Shown here piece by piece: positions 50,499 through 59,573 of a stretch of DNA of 64,000 bases. The notes under the pieces were generated by a model. It did no database searches, was not told the origin of the DNA, and worked only from the letters and a program-made list of their open reading frames with translations. The number at the start of each line of letters is the position of its first letter. The first letter of the stretch is position 1. The position numbers were made by a program, and so were the translations under genes. Origin of the DNA: an uncultured Bacilli bacterium (lineage in GTDB: Bacteria > Bacillota_I > Bacilli_A > RF39 > UBA660); contig CAKOOC010000001.1 of NCBI GenBank assembly GCA_934098375.1, positions 73,067-137,066 on the forward strand. The letters run 5' to 3'.

Positions 50499-52020
50499 AA
50501 AAATAAGAAGAAAAATTGTAATGCATCCTGTGCTAACCTTTTGTTTTTTAATACTTTTTACTATTATAGTAAGTGGTATATTAACATTATTTAATGTAAG
50601 TACATTTTATTATAAAGTTAATAATAGTGGAGTATTTGTAAAAGAATTTATTAAGCCTGAAAATTTATTTAGTTTATCAGGTCTTAAGTATATTTTTAGT
50701 AATGCAGTATCTAATTTTGCTTCATTTACACCACTATCAATGTTAATTATAACTTTACTTGGTTTTGGTATTATGGAAAAGAGTGGGTTTTTAGATTCAT
50801 TATTCTATATTTTAACCAAAAGAACTAATAAAAAAGTAGCAACTTTTACTATGTCTTTAATATGTATTTTAGCATCTATTGGTGGTGATTTATCATATGT
50901 AGTTTTAATTCCACTTTCAGCGGCATTGTTTAAATATGGTAAAAGACATCCAAAAGCAGGAGTTATCTTAGCTTTTGCAAGTATGTCATGTGGTTATGGA
51001 ATTAATATTTTAATGAATAGTATAGATTCGGCATTATTAGAGTATACAAATTTAACATCAGCATTATTTAATATTGATTATGCGATTGGAACGTTAAGTT
51101 TTGTTTTAATAATGTTAATCGCAGCCGTTACTTTGGCATATATTAATACGAATATAACGGAGAAAATTATTATTCCAAAATTAGGACATTATGAACTAAT
51201 TGATGAAAAAGAAGATTATTTAACCAAAAGGGAAAAAAGAGGTTTAGTCATTGCTTTATTTGCCGGAACTATTTATTTATTAATATTTATTTATAATATT
51301 ATTCCTAATGCACCTTTTGGAGGGAATTTACTAGATTATTCACAAAAGTTATATATAGATAAATTGTTTGGTTATAATTCATTTTTTAATCAAGGATTTG
51401 TTTTTGTGGTAACACTACTATTCTTTATTCTAGGCCTTACTTATGGACTTGGATCTAATAATATAAAAAATGCTAAAGAAGCATTTGATAGTTTAAGTTA
51501 TTCTTTAGATAAAATAGGAAAAGTTTTAGTTTTAATATTCTTTGCATCTTCATTAATATTTATTTTTAAGAAGACGAATATCGGAACTATTGTAACCGCA
51601 TCTTTATCTAATTTAATAAATAATTCCGGGTTTACAGGAATACCTCTTATTATGCTGGTATTTTTAGCAAGTGCCTTAGCGACGATTGTGCTTCCAAATA
51701 GTGTTTCAAAATGGTCAATACTTTCTGGATCTACAGTTACAACTTTTATGAATGCGGGATTAAGCCCTGCTTTTGCGACAGTTGTATATAGAGCTGGAGA
51801 GTGTGTTACATATGGATTAACACCTATAATGGCTTATTTTGTTATTTATTTAGCATTTATGATATTATATGATAATAACGAAGAGGGAGATGGCTTATTT
51901 GGTAATATGAAGTATATTTTACCATATGCAGGATTAACCGCTATAATGTGGATAGTATTATTACTTGCATTTTATATTACAGGTATGCCACTTGGTATTG
52001 GAAGTACTGTAGGATTATGA
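50485..52020 (+). CDS. AbgT-family transporter
   Basis: 511 residues, about 12 hydrophobic segments. AbgT features: HPVLTFCFLILFTIIVSGIL at the N-terminus, NAVSNFASFTPLSMLIITLLGFGIMEKSGFLDSLFYIL, ASIGGDLSYVVLIPLSAALFKYGKRHPKAG, and the C-terminal VLPNSVSKWSILS...PAFATVVYRAGECVTYGLTPIMAYF. Members import p-aminobenzoyl-glutamate (folate salvage) or export sulfonamides. GAGGAG precedes the start inside the DUF951 gene. The stop overlaps the next gene (ATGA). Confidence 0.9.
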   Translation: MKRIKKIRRKIVMHPVLTFCFLILFTIIVSGILTLFNVSTFYYKVNNSGVFVKEFIKPENLFSLSGLKYIFSNAVSNFASFTPLSMLIITLLGFGIMEKSGFLDSLFYILTKRTNKKVATFTMSLICILASIGGDLSYVVLIPLSAALFKYGKRHPKAGVILAFASMSCGYGINILMNSIDSALLEYTNLTSALFNIDYAIGTLSFVLIMLIAAVTLAYINTNITEKIIIPKLGHYELIDEKEDYLTKREKRGLVIALFAGTIYLLIFIYNIIPNAPFGGNLLDYSQKLYIDKLFGYNSFFNQGFVFVVTLLFFILGLTYGLGSNNIKNAKEAFDSLSYSLDKIGKVLVLIFFASSLIFIFKKTNIGTIVTASLSNLINNSGFTGIPLIMLVFLASALATIVLPNSVSKWSILSGSTVTTFMNAGLSPAFATVVYRAGECVTYGLTPIMAYFVIYLAFMILYDNNEEGDGLFGNMKYILPYAGLTAIMWIVLLLAFYITGMPLGIGSTVGL

Positions 52021-52661
52021 TAATAAAAGGATATATTTTAACATATTTGTATTTAGGCTTATTATTGTTTATTACTTATATTCTTAATAAATATTTTAAA
52101 GTTAATGAAATAATAACAAGAAAACTGATACATATAAATGTATCTTTTTGTTATGTAATTTTTTATCATTATTTAGGAAATAGTTATCATATCATTATTC
52201 CACCTTTAACGTTTATTCTGCTTAATTATTTATCTTATAAAAAAAATATCTTTAAGGGAATGGAAAACAATAAAGAAACTTTAGGAACGGTTTTTTATCC
52301 TATTAGTGTTTTGATTATGGCAATTATTACTTATCTAGTACCAGAGTTTTATCCTTATTTTGGTATCGGCTTATTTTGTATGGCTTTTGGGGATGGACTA
52401 GCACCTTTAATAGCCGGATATTTAAAAAGTATGAAAATATATAATAATAAAACTTTGGTGGGAACTTTAACAGTTTTTATCATTTCGATAATTGTGGTTA
52501 TTTTATTTAATCAAATTTTTACTTTAAATATTGATCTTTTTTCAATTATTTTAATCGGAGTAGTTAGTTCTCTTTTAGAGTTAATTGGAATTAATGGATA
52601 TGATAATCTGTATTTACCTCTTGGAGTGTCTTTATTTAGTTTTATTTTAGGGGTGATTTAA
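52017..52661 (+). CDS. Phytol/dolichol-kinase-like membrane protein (VTE5/SEC59 type)
   Basis: About 214 residues, six or seven membrane helices. The family hallmark R-K-x-x-H is present as ITRKLIHINVSF, followed by the CTP-binding-like loops GTVFYPISVLIMAIITYL, GLFCMAFGDGLAPLIAGYLKS, KTLVGTLTVFIIS and LLELIGINGYDNLYLPL; the G-D-G and G-S-L/G-T-L type motifs match the phosphatidate-cytidylyltransferase-related kinases. These use CTP to phosphorylate an isoprenoid alcohol. ATG 52017 overlaps the abgT stop; the longer frame is out of step with any binding site. Directly followed by the DUF92 gene, one base apart. Confidence 0.75.
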   Translation: MIIKGYILTYLYLGLLLFITYILNKYFKVNEIITRKLIHINVSFCYVIFYHYLGNSYHIIIPPLTFILLNYLSYKKNIFKGMENNKETLGTVFYPISVLIMAIITYLVPEFYPYFGIGLFCMAFGDGLAPLIAGYLKSMKIYNNKTLVGTLTVFIISIIVVILFNQIFTLNIDLFSIILIGVVSSLLELIGINGYDNLYLPLGVSLFSFILGVI

Positions 52662-52662
52662 A

Positions 52663-53424
52663 ATGTATTTAGCGGTTTTGTTTCCGAGTGTGTTAGCATT
52701 ATTTGCATTATATAAAAATAAACTTACTTTACCAGCAATTATTTTAGCGTGGATTTTAGGCATTGTAATTGCTTACTTTGGGGATTTATTTGCTTTTACA
52801 TCCTTGGCGCTTACCTTTATTTTAACAATAGCAAGTGATAAACTAAAAATAAAAAAAAATATAGATAATACTTTAAAAGCAGAAAGAAGAAATATTTGGC
52901 AAATAGTTTGTAATATATTAATTCCGGCTTTATGTATAGTGATTTATAAAATAAGTAATGATGAAAAGTTTTACTTACTTTATTTTATGGTGATATGTTC
53001 TAGTTTAGCAGATACACTAGCATCTTCCATTGGTTCTTTATCAAATAAGGGCTGTTTTAATCCGTTAAATTTTAAAAGTATGAAAAAAGGTGAGTCGGGG
53101 GCAATATCGTTTCTGGGATTAGGAGCATCTTTAACTGCTGGTATTTTTGTGGGATTACCTTATTTTTTAAAAAAATATATAATTATTAATTATCTTTATA
53201 TAATTTTAGTAGGATTTTTAGGAGCGTATTTTGATAGTTTACTAGGATATTTATGTCAGGGAAAGTATGAGTGCTCTAAATGTCATGAGAAGGTAGAGAA
53301 TAAATGGCACTGTGATAGACCTGCTAAATTAATAAAGGGAATTAATTTTATTGATAATAATGTTGTAAATTTTTTGAATAATTTATTTTCTTTTGTGATT
53401 GGATATTTATTATTGATTATTTAA
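52663..53424 (+). CDS. DUF92 (TIGR00297) membrane protein, VTE6 phytyl-phosphate-kinase family
   Basis: 253 residues, about six membrane helices. DUF92 features: KLTLPAIILAWILGIVIAYFG, KAERRNIWQIVCNILIPAL, CSSLADTLASSIGSLSN, KSMKKGESGAISFLGLGASLTAG, LVGFLGAYFDSLLGYLCQGKYECSKCHEKVENKWHC, and a C-terminal helix led by FIDNNVVNFLNN. In plants the homologue VTE6 phosphorylates phytyl-phosphate to the diphosphate. Coupled to the VTE5-like gene upstream. A terminator follows 80 bases later. Confidence 0.85.
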   Translation: MYLAVLFPSVLALFALYKNKLTLPAIILAWILGIVIAYFGDLFAFTSLALTFILTIASDKLKIKKNIDNTLKAERRNIWQIVCNILIPALCIVIYKISNDEKFYLLYFMVICSSLADTLASSIGSLSNKGCFNPLNFKSMKKGESGAISFLGLGASLTAGIFVGLPYFLKKYIIINYLYIILVGFLGAYFDSLLGYLCQGKYECSKCHEKVENKWHCDRPAKLIKGINFIDNNVVNFLNNLFSFVIGYLLLII

Positions 53425-53762
53425 AAATGAATAATTATAGGTTAAAATAATAGAAAATAATTTAAATGATGTTAACTATACATATAAATTTATTTGTAAA
53501 TGTTAGGTTCAAACGAAGAATTTGAACTTTTTTTATTATAAATTTGGAAATTGATAATTTTTTTATTTTCAAAGTTAACATAGCAATAATATAGTAGATA
53601 TAAATAGCAAAGAATTTTTATAGTTCATAATTATATGAAGATAATTTATAATAAAAGTTATAGATAATGATAATCTGATGAAAAAAGTAAATAAATATGA
53701 GAGATTTTCTTAAACTGCTAGTTATATTATTGTTTTTGTTTTATAATATGATTGGTGATTAC
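53425..53762 (+). other. 338-bp intergenic region before murC
   Basis: AT-rich. It holds one intrinsic terminator (53507-53534) and a TATAAT (53742-53747) that would start murC transcription near 53754. Between them (53535-53735) I see no ORF, repeat or convincing RNA fold. Confidence 0.6.
53507..53534 (+). terminator. Intrinsic terminator of the parA-DUF92 gene string
   Basis: GTTCAAA/TTTGAAC with 7-nt loop, T7 tract. Confidence 0.85.
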
Positions 53763-55160
53763 ATGAAACTTGATAATGTAAATTATAAAAACATTAACTT
53801 TAAAGATGTAAAAAAAATATATATGATTGGTATTGGCGGAGTTAGTATGAGTGGTATCGCGTTAATTTTACAAAAATGGGGTTACGAGGTCCTTGGAAGC
53901 GACATTACAAACACGCTTTTAAGAAGTAAAGGGATTTTAGTAAATGAAAAGCAAATTGCGGAAAATATAACAAGTGACATTGATTTAATCGTTTATACTG
54001 CTGCTATAAGTGAGGATAATCCGGAACTAGTGGAGGCCAAAAAGCAAAATATTCCGTTAATGGAGCGCGGGGAATTTTTAGGAATTATTACGGGAATGTA
54101 TAAAAATACGATAGGAATTGCGGGTACTCATGGTAAAACGACAACTACATCGATGATTTCGTGCATATTTTTAGAGGCTAATTTGGATCCTACTATTCAG
54201 GTAGGCAGTTATTTATCTAATATTAGCGGTAATTATAGAATTGGCCATAGTGAAAATTTTATTTTAGAATCATGTGAATATAAGGATAGTTTTTTGTATT
54301 TTAAAGAAAAAAGTGGGATTGTTTTAAACATTGATACAGATCATTTAGATTACTTTAAAAATTTAGATAATATTAAGGCTTCCTTTTATAAGTATGTAAG
54401 TGGCTTAGATAAAGACGGTTTTTTAGTTTATAATGCTGATGATGAAAACTCAAAAGAATTAATTAATCATACTAAGGCTAAAGGTGTTAGTTTTGGATTT
54501 TTAAATGATGCGGCATTTATGGCTGATAAAATTAGTTATGATGATGAAGGGTACGCTAGTTTTGAACTTTTATATAATAAAAAATTTTTAGCAAATATTT
54601 CTTTATCAGTTCCAGGAAGACAAAATGTTTATGATGCACTGGCGGCGATTGCTCTTTCTTATTCTTATAATATAAAGATAAATGACATTGTAAATGGATT
54701 AAAAAATTATCATGGTGCAGCGAGAAGATTAGAGTTTAAAGGATATTTTAAAGGCGCTAAGGTATATGATGATTATGGTCATCATCCGACAGAGGTAAAA
54801 GCAGTGGTTAACGCAGTAAGAAACAAAAAATATAATAAAAGTTTTGTTGTATTTGAACCTCATACTTATAGTAGGGTTATAAATCATAAAAGTGAATTTG
54901 CTGAAAGTTTAAAGAATTTTGATAAAATTATTGTAACTGATATATATGCTGCTAGAGAAAAGAATATAAATAATGTCACATCAAAAGATATAGTTATAGA
55001 GTTAGAAAAACTTGGTAAAGAAGCATTATACATAAGTAGTTATGATGATATTATTGACTATTTAAAAGAAAATGTGGAGAAAGATGATATTATTGTTACT
55101 TTAGGGGCTGGAAATGTAACAAAATTAAGTGATTTACTCACAAAAATGGTAATTATTTGA
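53763..55160 (+). CDS. murC: UDP-N-acetylmuramate--L-alanine ligase
   Basis: About 465 residues. MurC adds L-Ala to UDP-MurNAc, the first step of the stem peptide. Seen: Rossmann-like IYMIGIGGVSMSGIALILQKWGYEVLGSD, the ATP loop GIAGTHGKTTTTSMIS, LESCEYKDSFLYF, NIDTDHLDYFKN, and the C-terminal YDDYGHHPTEVKAV...FEPHTYSR. ATG 53763 follows GGTGA; the frame from 53697 overlaps the TATAAT at 53742 and would add a hydrophobic leader not found in MurC. Confirms a peptidoglycan wall. Confidence 0.95.
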   Translation: MKLDNVNYKNINFKDVKKIYMIGIGGVSMSGIALILQKWGYEVLGSDITNTLLRSKGILVNEKQIAENITSDIDLIVYTAAISEDNPELVEAKKQNIPLMERGEFLGIITGMYKNTIGIAGTHGKTTTTSMISCIFLEANLDPTIQVGSYLSNISGNYRIGHSENFILESCEYKDSFLYFKEKSGIVLNIDTDHLDYFKNLDNIKASFYKYVSGLDKDGFLVYNADDENSKELINHTKAKGVSFGFLNDAAFMADKISYDDEGYASFELLYNKKFLANISLSVPGRQNVYDALAAIALSYSYNIKINDIVNGLKNYHGAARRLEFKGYFKGAKVYDDYGHHPTEVKAVVNAVRNKKYNKSFVVFEPHTYSRVINHKSEFAESLKNFDKIIVTDIYAAREKNINNVTSKDIVIELEKLGKEALYISSYDDIIDYLKENVEKDDIIVTLGAGNVTKLSDLLTKMVII

Positions 55161-55203
55161 TAAAAATTAATAATGATGATACAATAATTGATAGGTGGTT
55201 TAG

Positions 55204-55695
55204 ATGAAACAGAAAAAATTAAAAAATGGTGGATATGTAAATGAAGATACTAAAGAGATTAGAAATTTAATTATTATAACAGTAGTTGTTATTGCTCTTG
55301 CACTTGGTTTATATTTCTTAACTGATAAAGTATTAAGTAAAGATACGACTAGTGACACTAATGCTGACGTTGATTATACAACATGTTTAATAGGTAATAT
55401 GTTTAATCGTCCTTATGATGAATATTATGTTTTTGCTTTTAGTAGTGAAGATGAAAATGCCAGTAAATATAGTTCTTTAATTTCTACATATGAAAAAAAA
55501 GATAAGGCTTTAAAAATTTATAAGATTGATTTAAATAATAATTTTAACAAAAGGGCAGTTAGTGAAACATCAAATAAAAAGCCAACTAGTGCTAGTGATG
55601 TTAAGATTAAAAATTCAGCTTTAATACATATTAAAAATGGTAAAGTTGTAAATTATTATGAGTCATCAAGTGATTATGAAAAAGTGTTAAGTTAA
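55204..55695 (+). CDS. Single-pass membrane protein of unknown function, possibly thioredoxin-fold
   Basis: 163 residues: a polar N-terminus (MKQKKLKNGGYVNEDTKEIR), one helix (NLIIITVVVIALALGLYFLTDKVL), then an outer domain. The strand YDEYYVFAFSSEDENASKYSSLISTYEKK...LKIYKIDLNN and the closing SALIHIKNGKVVNYYESSSDYEKVLS look like a redox-inactive thioredoxin fold (no CxxC; single Cys in TTCLIGN). AGGTGG lies before the ATG. The stop is inside a terminator hairpin. Not recognised as a named family. Confidence 0.55.
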   Translation: MKQKKLKNGGYVNEDTKEIRNLIIITVVVIALALGLYFLTDKVLSKDTTSDTNADVDYTTCLIGNMFNRPYDEYYVFAFSSEDENASKYSSLISTYEKKDKALKIYKIDLNNNFNKRAVSETSNKKPTSASDVKIKNSALIHIKNGKVVNYYESSSDYEKVLS

Positions 55696-55704
55696 CGCTT
55701 TTTT
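55677..55704 (+). terminator. Terminator containing the stop codon
   Basis: AAGTGTT/AACGCTT (one G-U) around loop AAGTT that includes part of the TAA stop; T6 follows. Confidence 0.7.
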
Positions 55705-55751
55705 ATTTGTTATTATTTCTTTTTATGATAATATTATATTGAGATGATAAT

Positions 55752-56948
55752 ATGAAGAGTATAAAGGATAAAAAACCAACTTTTGAACTTTGGGAGGTAC
55801 TAGTAATTACACTTGTGTCTTCAGTTATTATGGGTTTAAGTACGGGTTATGTAGCGTATCGTTCAAATACAAAATATGTTAATACAGGAAATGAATATAT
55901 TAATGAATTAGTGAAATCTTATAATAATATTACCGCAAATTATTATGATAATATTGATGAAAAGTCATTAGTAGATGCGGCTATAAATGGTATGCTTAAT
56001 TACTTAGGAGATCCTTATACAACATATTTAGATAAAACTAATACAAATTCATTAACTGATGCATTAGCAGGTACTTACGAAGGGATTGGAATAGAGGTAT
56101 CTAAAAATGATAATAATGAAATTGAGGTTAAAACTGTATTTGATGATACACCTTCAAGTGAAGCTGGGCTTTTAGTAGGGGATGTTATTTTAAAAATTAA
56201 TGAAGAGGATGTTACAGCGAAAACAACTACTGATGCGGTCGCAATTATCAAATCTAGTAAATCAAGTAACATAAAGTTGCAAATTAAAAGAAATGAAGAA
56301 ATTAAAGATATTGACGTTGTAAGAAAAGAACTTTATTTACCGGTTGTTTCTAGTGAATTATTAAATCAAAATGATAAAAATATTGGCTATATAGCGGTAG
56401 ACAAATTTTCAGAAACTGTTTTTGAACAATTTTCTAAAGAGTTAAATAAGCTAGAAAAGAATTCATTGGATGGTTTAATTATTGATTTAAGAAATAATAC
56501 AGGTGGTTTTCTTGTGGGAGCTACTAAAATGGCAGAATTGTTTTTAGAAAAAGGAAAAGTAATATATTCTTTACAATCAAAGTTAGATAATGAAGTAACT
56601 AAAGATGAGACTGATGAAAAAAGGGATTATAAGGTGTATATTTTAGTAAATAAGTCTTCAGCATCAGCTTCAGAAATTTTAGCGGCTGCTTTAAAGTATA
56701 GTTATGGTGCTAAACTAGTAGGGACAACGACTTATGGAAAAGGAAAAGTGCAAAAGACATCAAAACTTAGTGATGGTACGATGTATAAATATACATCTGC
56801 TAAGTGGCTTACTCCTAATGGAGATTGCATAGATGGTATAGGTCTTAGTCCTGATTTAAATGTTGAATTATCTGAAGAATATGCAAATAATATGACGAAA
56901 GAAAATGATAATCAGTTGCAAATGGCTCTTTATGAAATTGTAAAATAA
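55752..56948 (+). CDS. C-terminal processing peptidase (S41, CtpA-like) with PDZ domain
   Basis: 398 residues. One N-terminal membrane helix (LWEVLVITLVSSVIMGLSTGYVAY), an S41 N-terminal region (LGDPYTTYLDK), a PDZ domain (GTYEGIGIEVSKNDNNEIEV...PSSEAGLLVGDVILKINEEDV) and the protease core with GLIIDLRNNTGGFLVGATKMAELFL, nucleophile Ser in NKSSASASEILAAAL and general-base Lys in TTYGKGKVQ. It cleaves exported substrates near their C-termini. In Firmicutes the group includes wall-hydrolase regulators. It has no PG-binding tail. Terminator follows. Confidence 0.92.
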   Translation: MKSIKDKKPTFELWEVLVITLVSSVIMGLSTGYVAYRSNTKYVNTGNEYINELVKSYNNITANYYDNIDEKSLVDAAINGMLNYLGDPYTTYLDKTNTNSLTDALAGTYEGIGIEVSKNDNNEIEVKTVFDDTPSSEAGLLVGDVILKINEEDVTAKTTTDAVAIIKSSKSSNIKLQIKRNEEIKDIDVVRKELYLPVVSSELLNQNDKNIGYIAVDKFSETVFEQFSKELNKLEKNSLDGLIIDLRNNTGGFLVGATKMAELFLEKGKVIYSLQSKLDNEVTKDETDEKRDYKVYILVNKSSASASEILAAALKYSYGAKLVGTTTYGKGKVQKTSKLSDGTMYKYTSAKWLTPNGDCIDGIGLSPDLNVELSEEYANNMTKENDNQLQMALYEIVK

Positions 56949-56950
56949 AT

Positions 56951-56990
56951 AGAAGTATCGATTTTAAATAGATGAGATATTTCTTTTTTT
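56951..56990 (+). terminator. ctpA-like gene terminator
   Basis: AGAAGTATC/GATATTTCT (9 bp, one G-U), 16-nt loop, T7. Confidence 0.8.
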
Positions 56991-57159
56991 ATGTTTAAAA
57001 TAATAGTAGTAAAAATGAGAGGTTAATTTTTTTTGTTGGGAAGTGATTTTTAATGAGGCATTATTGATAATAAGAATTTGGTTTTTTCAATGAATTTTAA
57101 AAGTGATTAATAGATTAACTATGAATGGTTTATATGTGACTAATTAGAGTGGTTTATAA

Positions 57160-57188
57160 TTTACATTTGTTTATAAATTTAGTACAAT
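57160..57188 (+). promoter_or_regulatory. Promoter of EcfA-like/truA operon
   Basis: TTTACA (57160-57165), 17-nt spacer, TACAAT (57183-57188). The predicted +1 (~57195) confirms ATG 57212 as the first start codon of the operon. Confidence 0.7.
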
Positions 57189-57211
57189 TAAGATGCAGGG
57201 GTGTGATTCGA

Positions 57212-57958
57212 ATGAAAAAATTAAAAATTCAAAGTTATGATTTGGATATTACTTTAACACCATTTATTAATATTGTGGGAGTAATAGGTAGTGGAAAGAC
57301 AGTGTTACTTAAAACGTTAATAAATCAGGTTCATAGTAATGATGTGTATTTGGATGATAAAGCAGTGAGTGAGTATGATACGCTTTTTCTAAGAAAAAAT
57401 GTGGCGGCAGTACTTAATAATTTTGAGTTTAAAACAAGTTATGTTAAAGAAGAGTTGTTATATTATCAGTTAAAAATTAATATAGATGAAAAACAAGCAT
57501 ATAAAAATATTACTAATTTTGTTAAATTTTTTGAGTTAGAAGATATTATTGAGTCTAAGATTGAAATGCTTTCTAAATATGAACAAGCATATTTAAAAAT
57601 TTTATCTTTGCTAATTATAAAACCGCGTATTTTAGGTATTGATGATATGCTAACTTATTTAAATATTAATCAGAAATTAAAGATTATAAAGTTTGTTAAA
57701 AATAATAAGATTACGATTTTAAATTGCACAACTAATCCAGAAGAGTTACTATTTGGAACCGATATTATTATTTTGGATCATAAAAGAGTAGTAGCATATG
57801 AAAAGAGTGAAGTTATACTTTCAAGTAATAAATATTTATCTAAAATTGGAATGAAGGAACCATTTATAGTGGAGTTGAGTGCAAATTTAAATTATTATGA
57901 TTTACTTAGAAAAAAGTTTTTTGATATGAAAACGTTAGTAGGTGAATTATGGAAGTAA
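57212..57958 (+). CDS. Divergent EcfA-like ABC ATPase, subunit 1
   Basis: 248 residues. Identified as an energy-coupling-factor ATPase from its position (EcfA-EcfA'-...-truA order) and the C-terminal KIGMKEPFIVELSANLNYY segment. Walker A is intact (GVIGSGKT, residues 23-30). The signature is broken: LSKYEQ (120-125) instead of LSGGQ, and Walker B ends Asp144-Asp145 rather than Asp-Glu (RILGIDDML). The Q-loop and H-loop regions are weak. ATG 57212 has AGGGGTG upstream, consistent with the mapped promoter. Overlaps its partner by ten bases. Confidence 0.75.
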   Translation: MKKLKIQSYDLDITLTPFINIVGVIGSGKTVLLKTLINQVHSNDVYLDDKAVSEYDTLFLRKNVAAVLNNFEFKTSYVKEELLYYQLKINIDEKQAYKNITNFVKFFELEDIIESKIEMLSKYEQAYLKILSLLIIKPRILGIDDMLTYLNINQKLKIIKFVKNNKITILNCTTNPEELLFGTDIIILDHKRVVAYEKSEVILSSNKYLSKIGMKEPFIVELSANLNYYDLLRKKFFDMKTLVGELWK

Positions 57959-58566
57959 TGTATTGTAATGATGTGTTAAATAATTATTTTGCTAATAAAA
58001 ATATAACGGGTTTTATTGGGGAAATTAGTGACTTAGAAGCAATTGTTTCGGATATAAAAGTTAAACCGATAAAAGATAGTATGAAGGTTAAAAAAATAAT
58101 TAAAAAGAATGTTGATGATTTTAAGTTGCTGGGATTATCTGATGATATATTAAGTAGAAAGTATAAAGACTTAAGTTATGGTGAACAAAAGTTAATGCGT
58201 TTGATTTATACTTGTGCAGAAAGACCTAGTATTGTGATATTGAATGATTTTGATTTGGGTTTTACTAGCAAGATGAAATCGAAAATTTCCAGATATATTA
58301 AAACTGTTAATGCTTCTTTTAATATTAATTTTATAATTGTTACGAATGATATTCTTTTTGTAAATAAAAATGCAAAACATATTATAATTTCTAAAGGAAA
58401 GATTATAAAATATCAAGGTGACATTATAACGGCGATTAAACAAAATTTAATTGCCAAACCACCAATAATTGAATTTATTGATATGGCTAATCAAAAAGGG
58501 GCAGATCTTGAGTATACGTTAGATAGTAAGGAATTATTAAAAGCTATCTATAGGAGTGTTTTTTAA
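57949..58566 (+). CDS. Divergent EcfA'-like ABC ATPase, subunit 2, Walker A lost
   Basis: 205 residues, short. The site equal to Walker A reads GFIGEISDLEA (residues 21-31) with no Lys-Ser/Thr, so it cannot bind ATP there. The signature is good: LSYGEQKLMRL (75-85). Walker B is SIVILNDFDLGF, with Phe in place of the catalytic Glu. The C-terminal AKPPIIEFIDMANQKGADLEYTL matches the EcfA tail. It starts within subunit 1 and its stop overlaps truA (TAATG). EcfT, usually between this gene and truA, is absent. Confidence 0.72.
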   Translation: MEVMYCNDVLNNYFANKNITGFIGEISDLEAIVSDIKVKPIKDSMKVKKIIKKNVDDFKLLGLSDDILSRKYKDLSYGEQKLMRLIYTCAERPSIVILNDFDLGFTSKMKSKISRYIKTVNASFNINFIIVTNDILFVNKNAKHIIISKGKIIKYQGDIITAIKQNLIAKPPIIEFIDMANQKGADLEYTLDSKELLKAIYRSVF

Positions 58567-59282
58567 TGAGATATTTGGCTAGTGTTAGTTATGATGGCAG
58601 TAAATTTTATGGATTTCAAAAACTAAATAATCATAAAACAGTTCAGCAATGTTTAGAACAAGCAATAAGTAAAATTAATAAAAAACCAGTGGCTGTAAAA
58701 GGTGCAGGACGTACTGATAGAGGGGTTCATGCGCTGGGTCAAGGAATTAGTTTTGATTTAGATGTTAATGTTCCGGTTGATAGACTAAAGAATGCGATTA
58801 ATTCTTTATTAGATGATGCTATATATATTCAGGATATTAAAGAGGTAGATGATAATTTTCATGCAAGGTTTAGTGCAAAAAAGAAAATTTATGAGTATGT
58901 CATTAATCTTGGTGAGTATGATGCGATAAGAAATGATTATTTATATAATTATAATAGAAGTCTTGATGTAATGGAAATGAAGAAAGGCGCAAAGAAATTA
59001 GAAGGCGCGCATTCGTTTAAGGCATTTACATCGGGAGAGAGAGACAATTATAATAGTATAATTTATAGTGTCAAAATAAAAAAAGAAAAAAATTTACTTA
59101 TTATTACATTTGAAGGTAAAAGTTTTTACCGGTATATGGTAAGAAATATGGTTGGTGTTTTGATTGGTGTGGGAGCTAAAAAAATATCTGTGGATGTTTT
59201 GGATGATATGTTTGAGGGAAAGAATGTTACTTATCAAACAGCGCCGGCGTGCGGACTATATTTAAGAGAAGTTTTTTATTAG
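58566..59282 (+). CDS. truA: tRNA pseudouridine(38-40) synthase
   Basis: 238 residues, normal length. TruA modifies positions 38-40 of the anticodon arm. Seen: YLASVSYDGSKFYGFQKLNNHKTVQQCLEQAI, catalytic Asp in KGAGRTDRGVHALGQ, FHARFSAKKKIYEYVIN, HSFKAFTS, and FYRYMVRNMVGVLIGVG. Third gene of the EcfA-like operon by a 1-base-shift overlap with the previous stop. A terminator lies 70 bases downstream. Confidence 0.97.
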   Translation: MRYLASVSYDGSKFYGFQKLNNHKTVQQCLEQAISKINKKPVAVKGAGRTDRGVHALGQGISFDLDVNVPVDRLKNAINSLLDDAIYIQDIKEVDDNFHARFSAKKKIYEYVINLGEYDAIRNDYLYNYNRSLDVMEMKKGAKKLEGAHSFKAFTSGERDNYNSIIYSVKIKKEKNLLIITFEGKSFYRYMVRNMVGVLIGVGAKKISVDVLDDMFEGKNVTYQTAPACGLYLREVFY

Positions 59283-59349
59283 GGGATTTTGAAAAGCAGG
59301 TAAAGTAGAATATTTAAATTATTAACTAGATAAACATTAAATTCTAAAG

Positions 59350-59373
59350 CAAGTATTTTTACTTGTTTTTTTT
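59350..59373 (+). terminator. truA operon terminator
   Basis: CAAGTA/TACTTG with a short T loop, T8 tract. Confidence 0.8.
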
Positions 59374-59573
59374 GTGTAATGAAAATTTTAGTTTCTACCG
59401 AAAGAGTTTTAAAGTAATTTAGTGTAAATCACCTTTTATAAAAAATAGTATTGTTAGTAAGACACACTTAGGACAAGTAAAATTTACAACTAAGTCTAAA
59501 TATATAAAGCAGAATAATTTCTAAAACAAAGTTTAAGTTTTAATATTACAAAAAGCAAAAATGTTAATTGTTT

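Noticed and set aside
57212..58566. Simple pseudogenes of ecfA genes
   Set aside because: Both frames are intact with overlapping coupled starts, a clear promoter and complementary motif retention, which argues for selection rather than decay.
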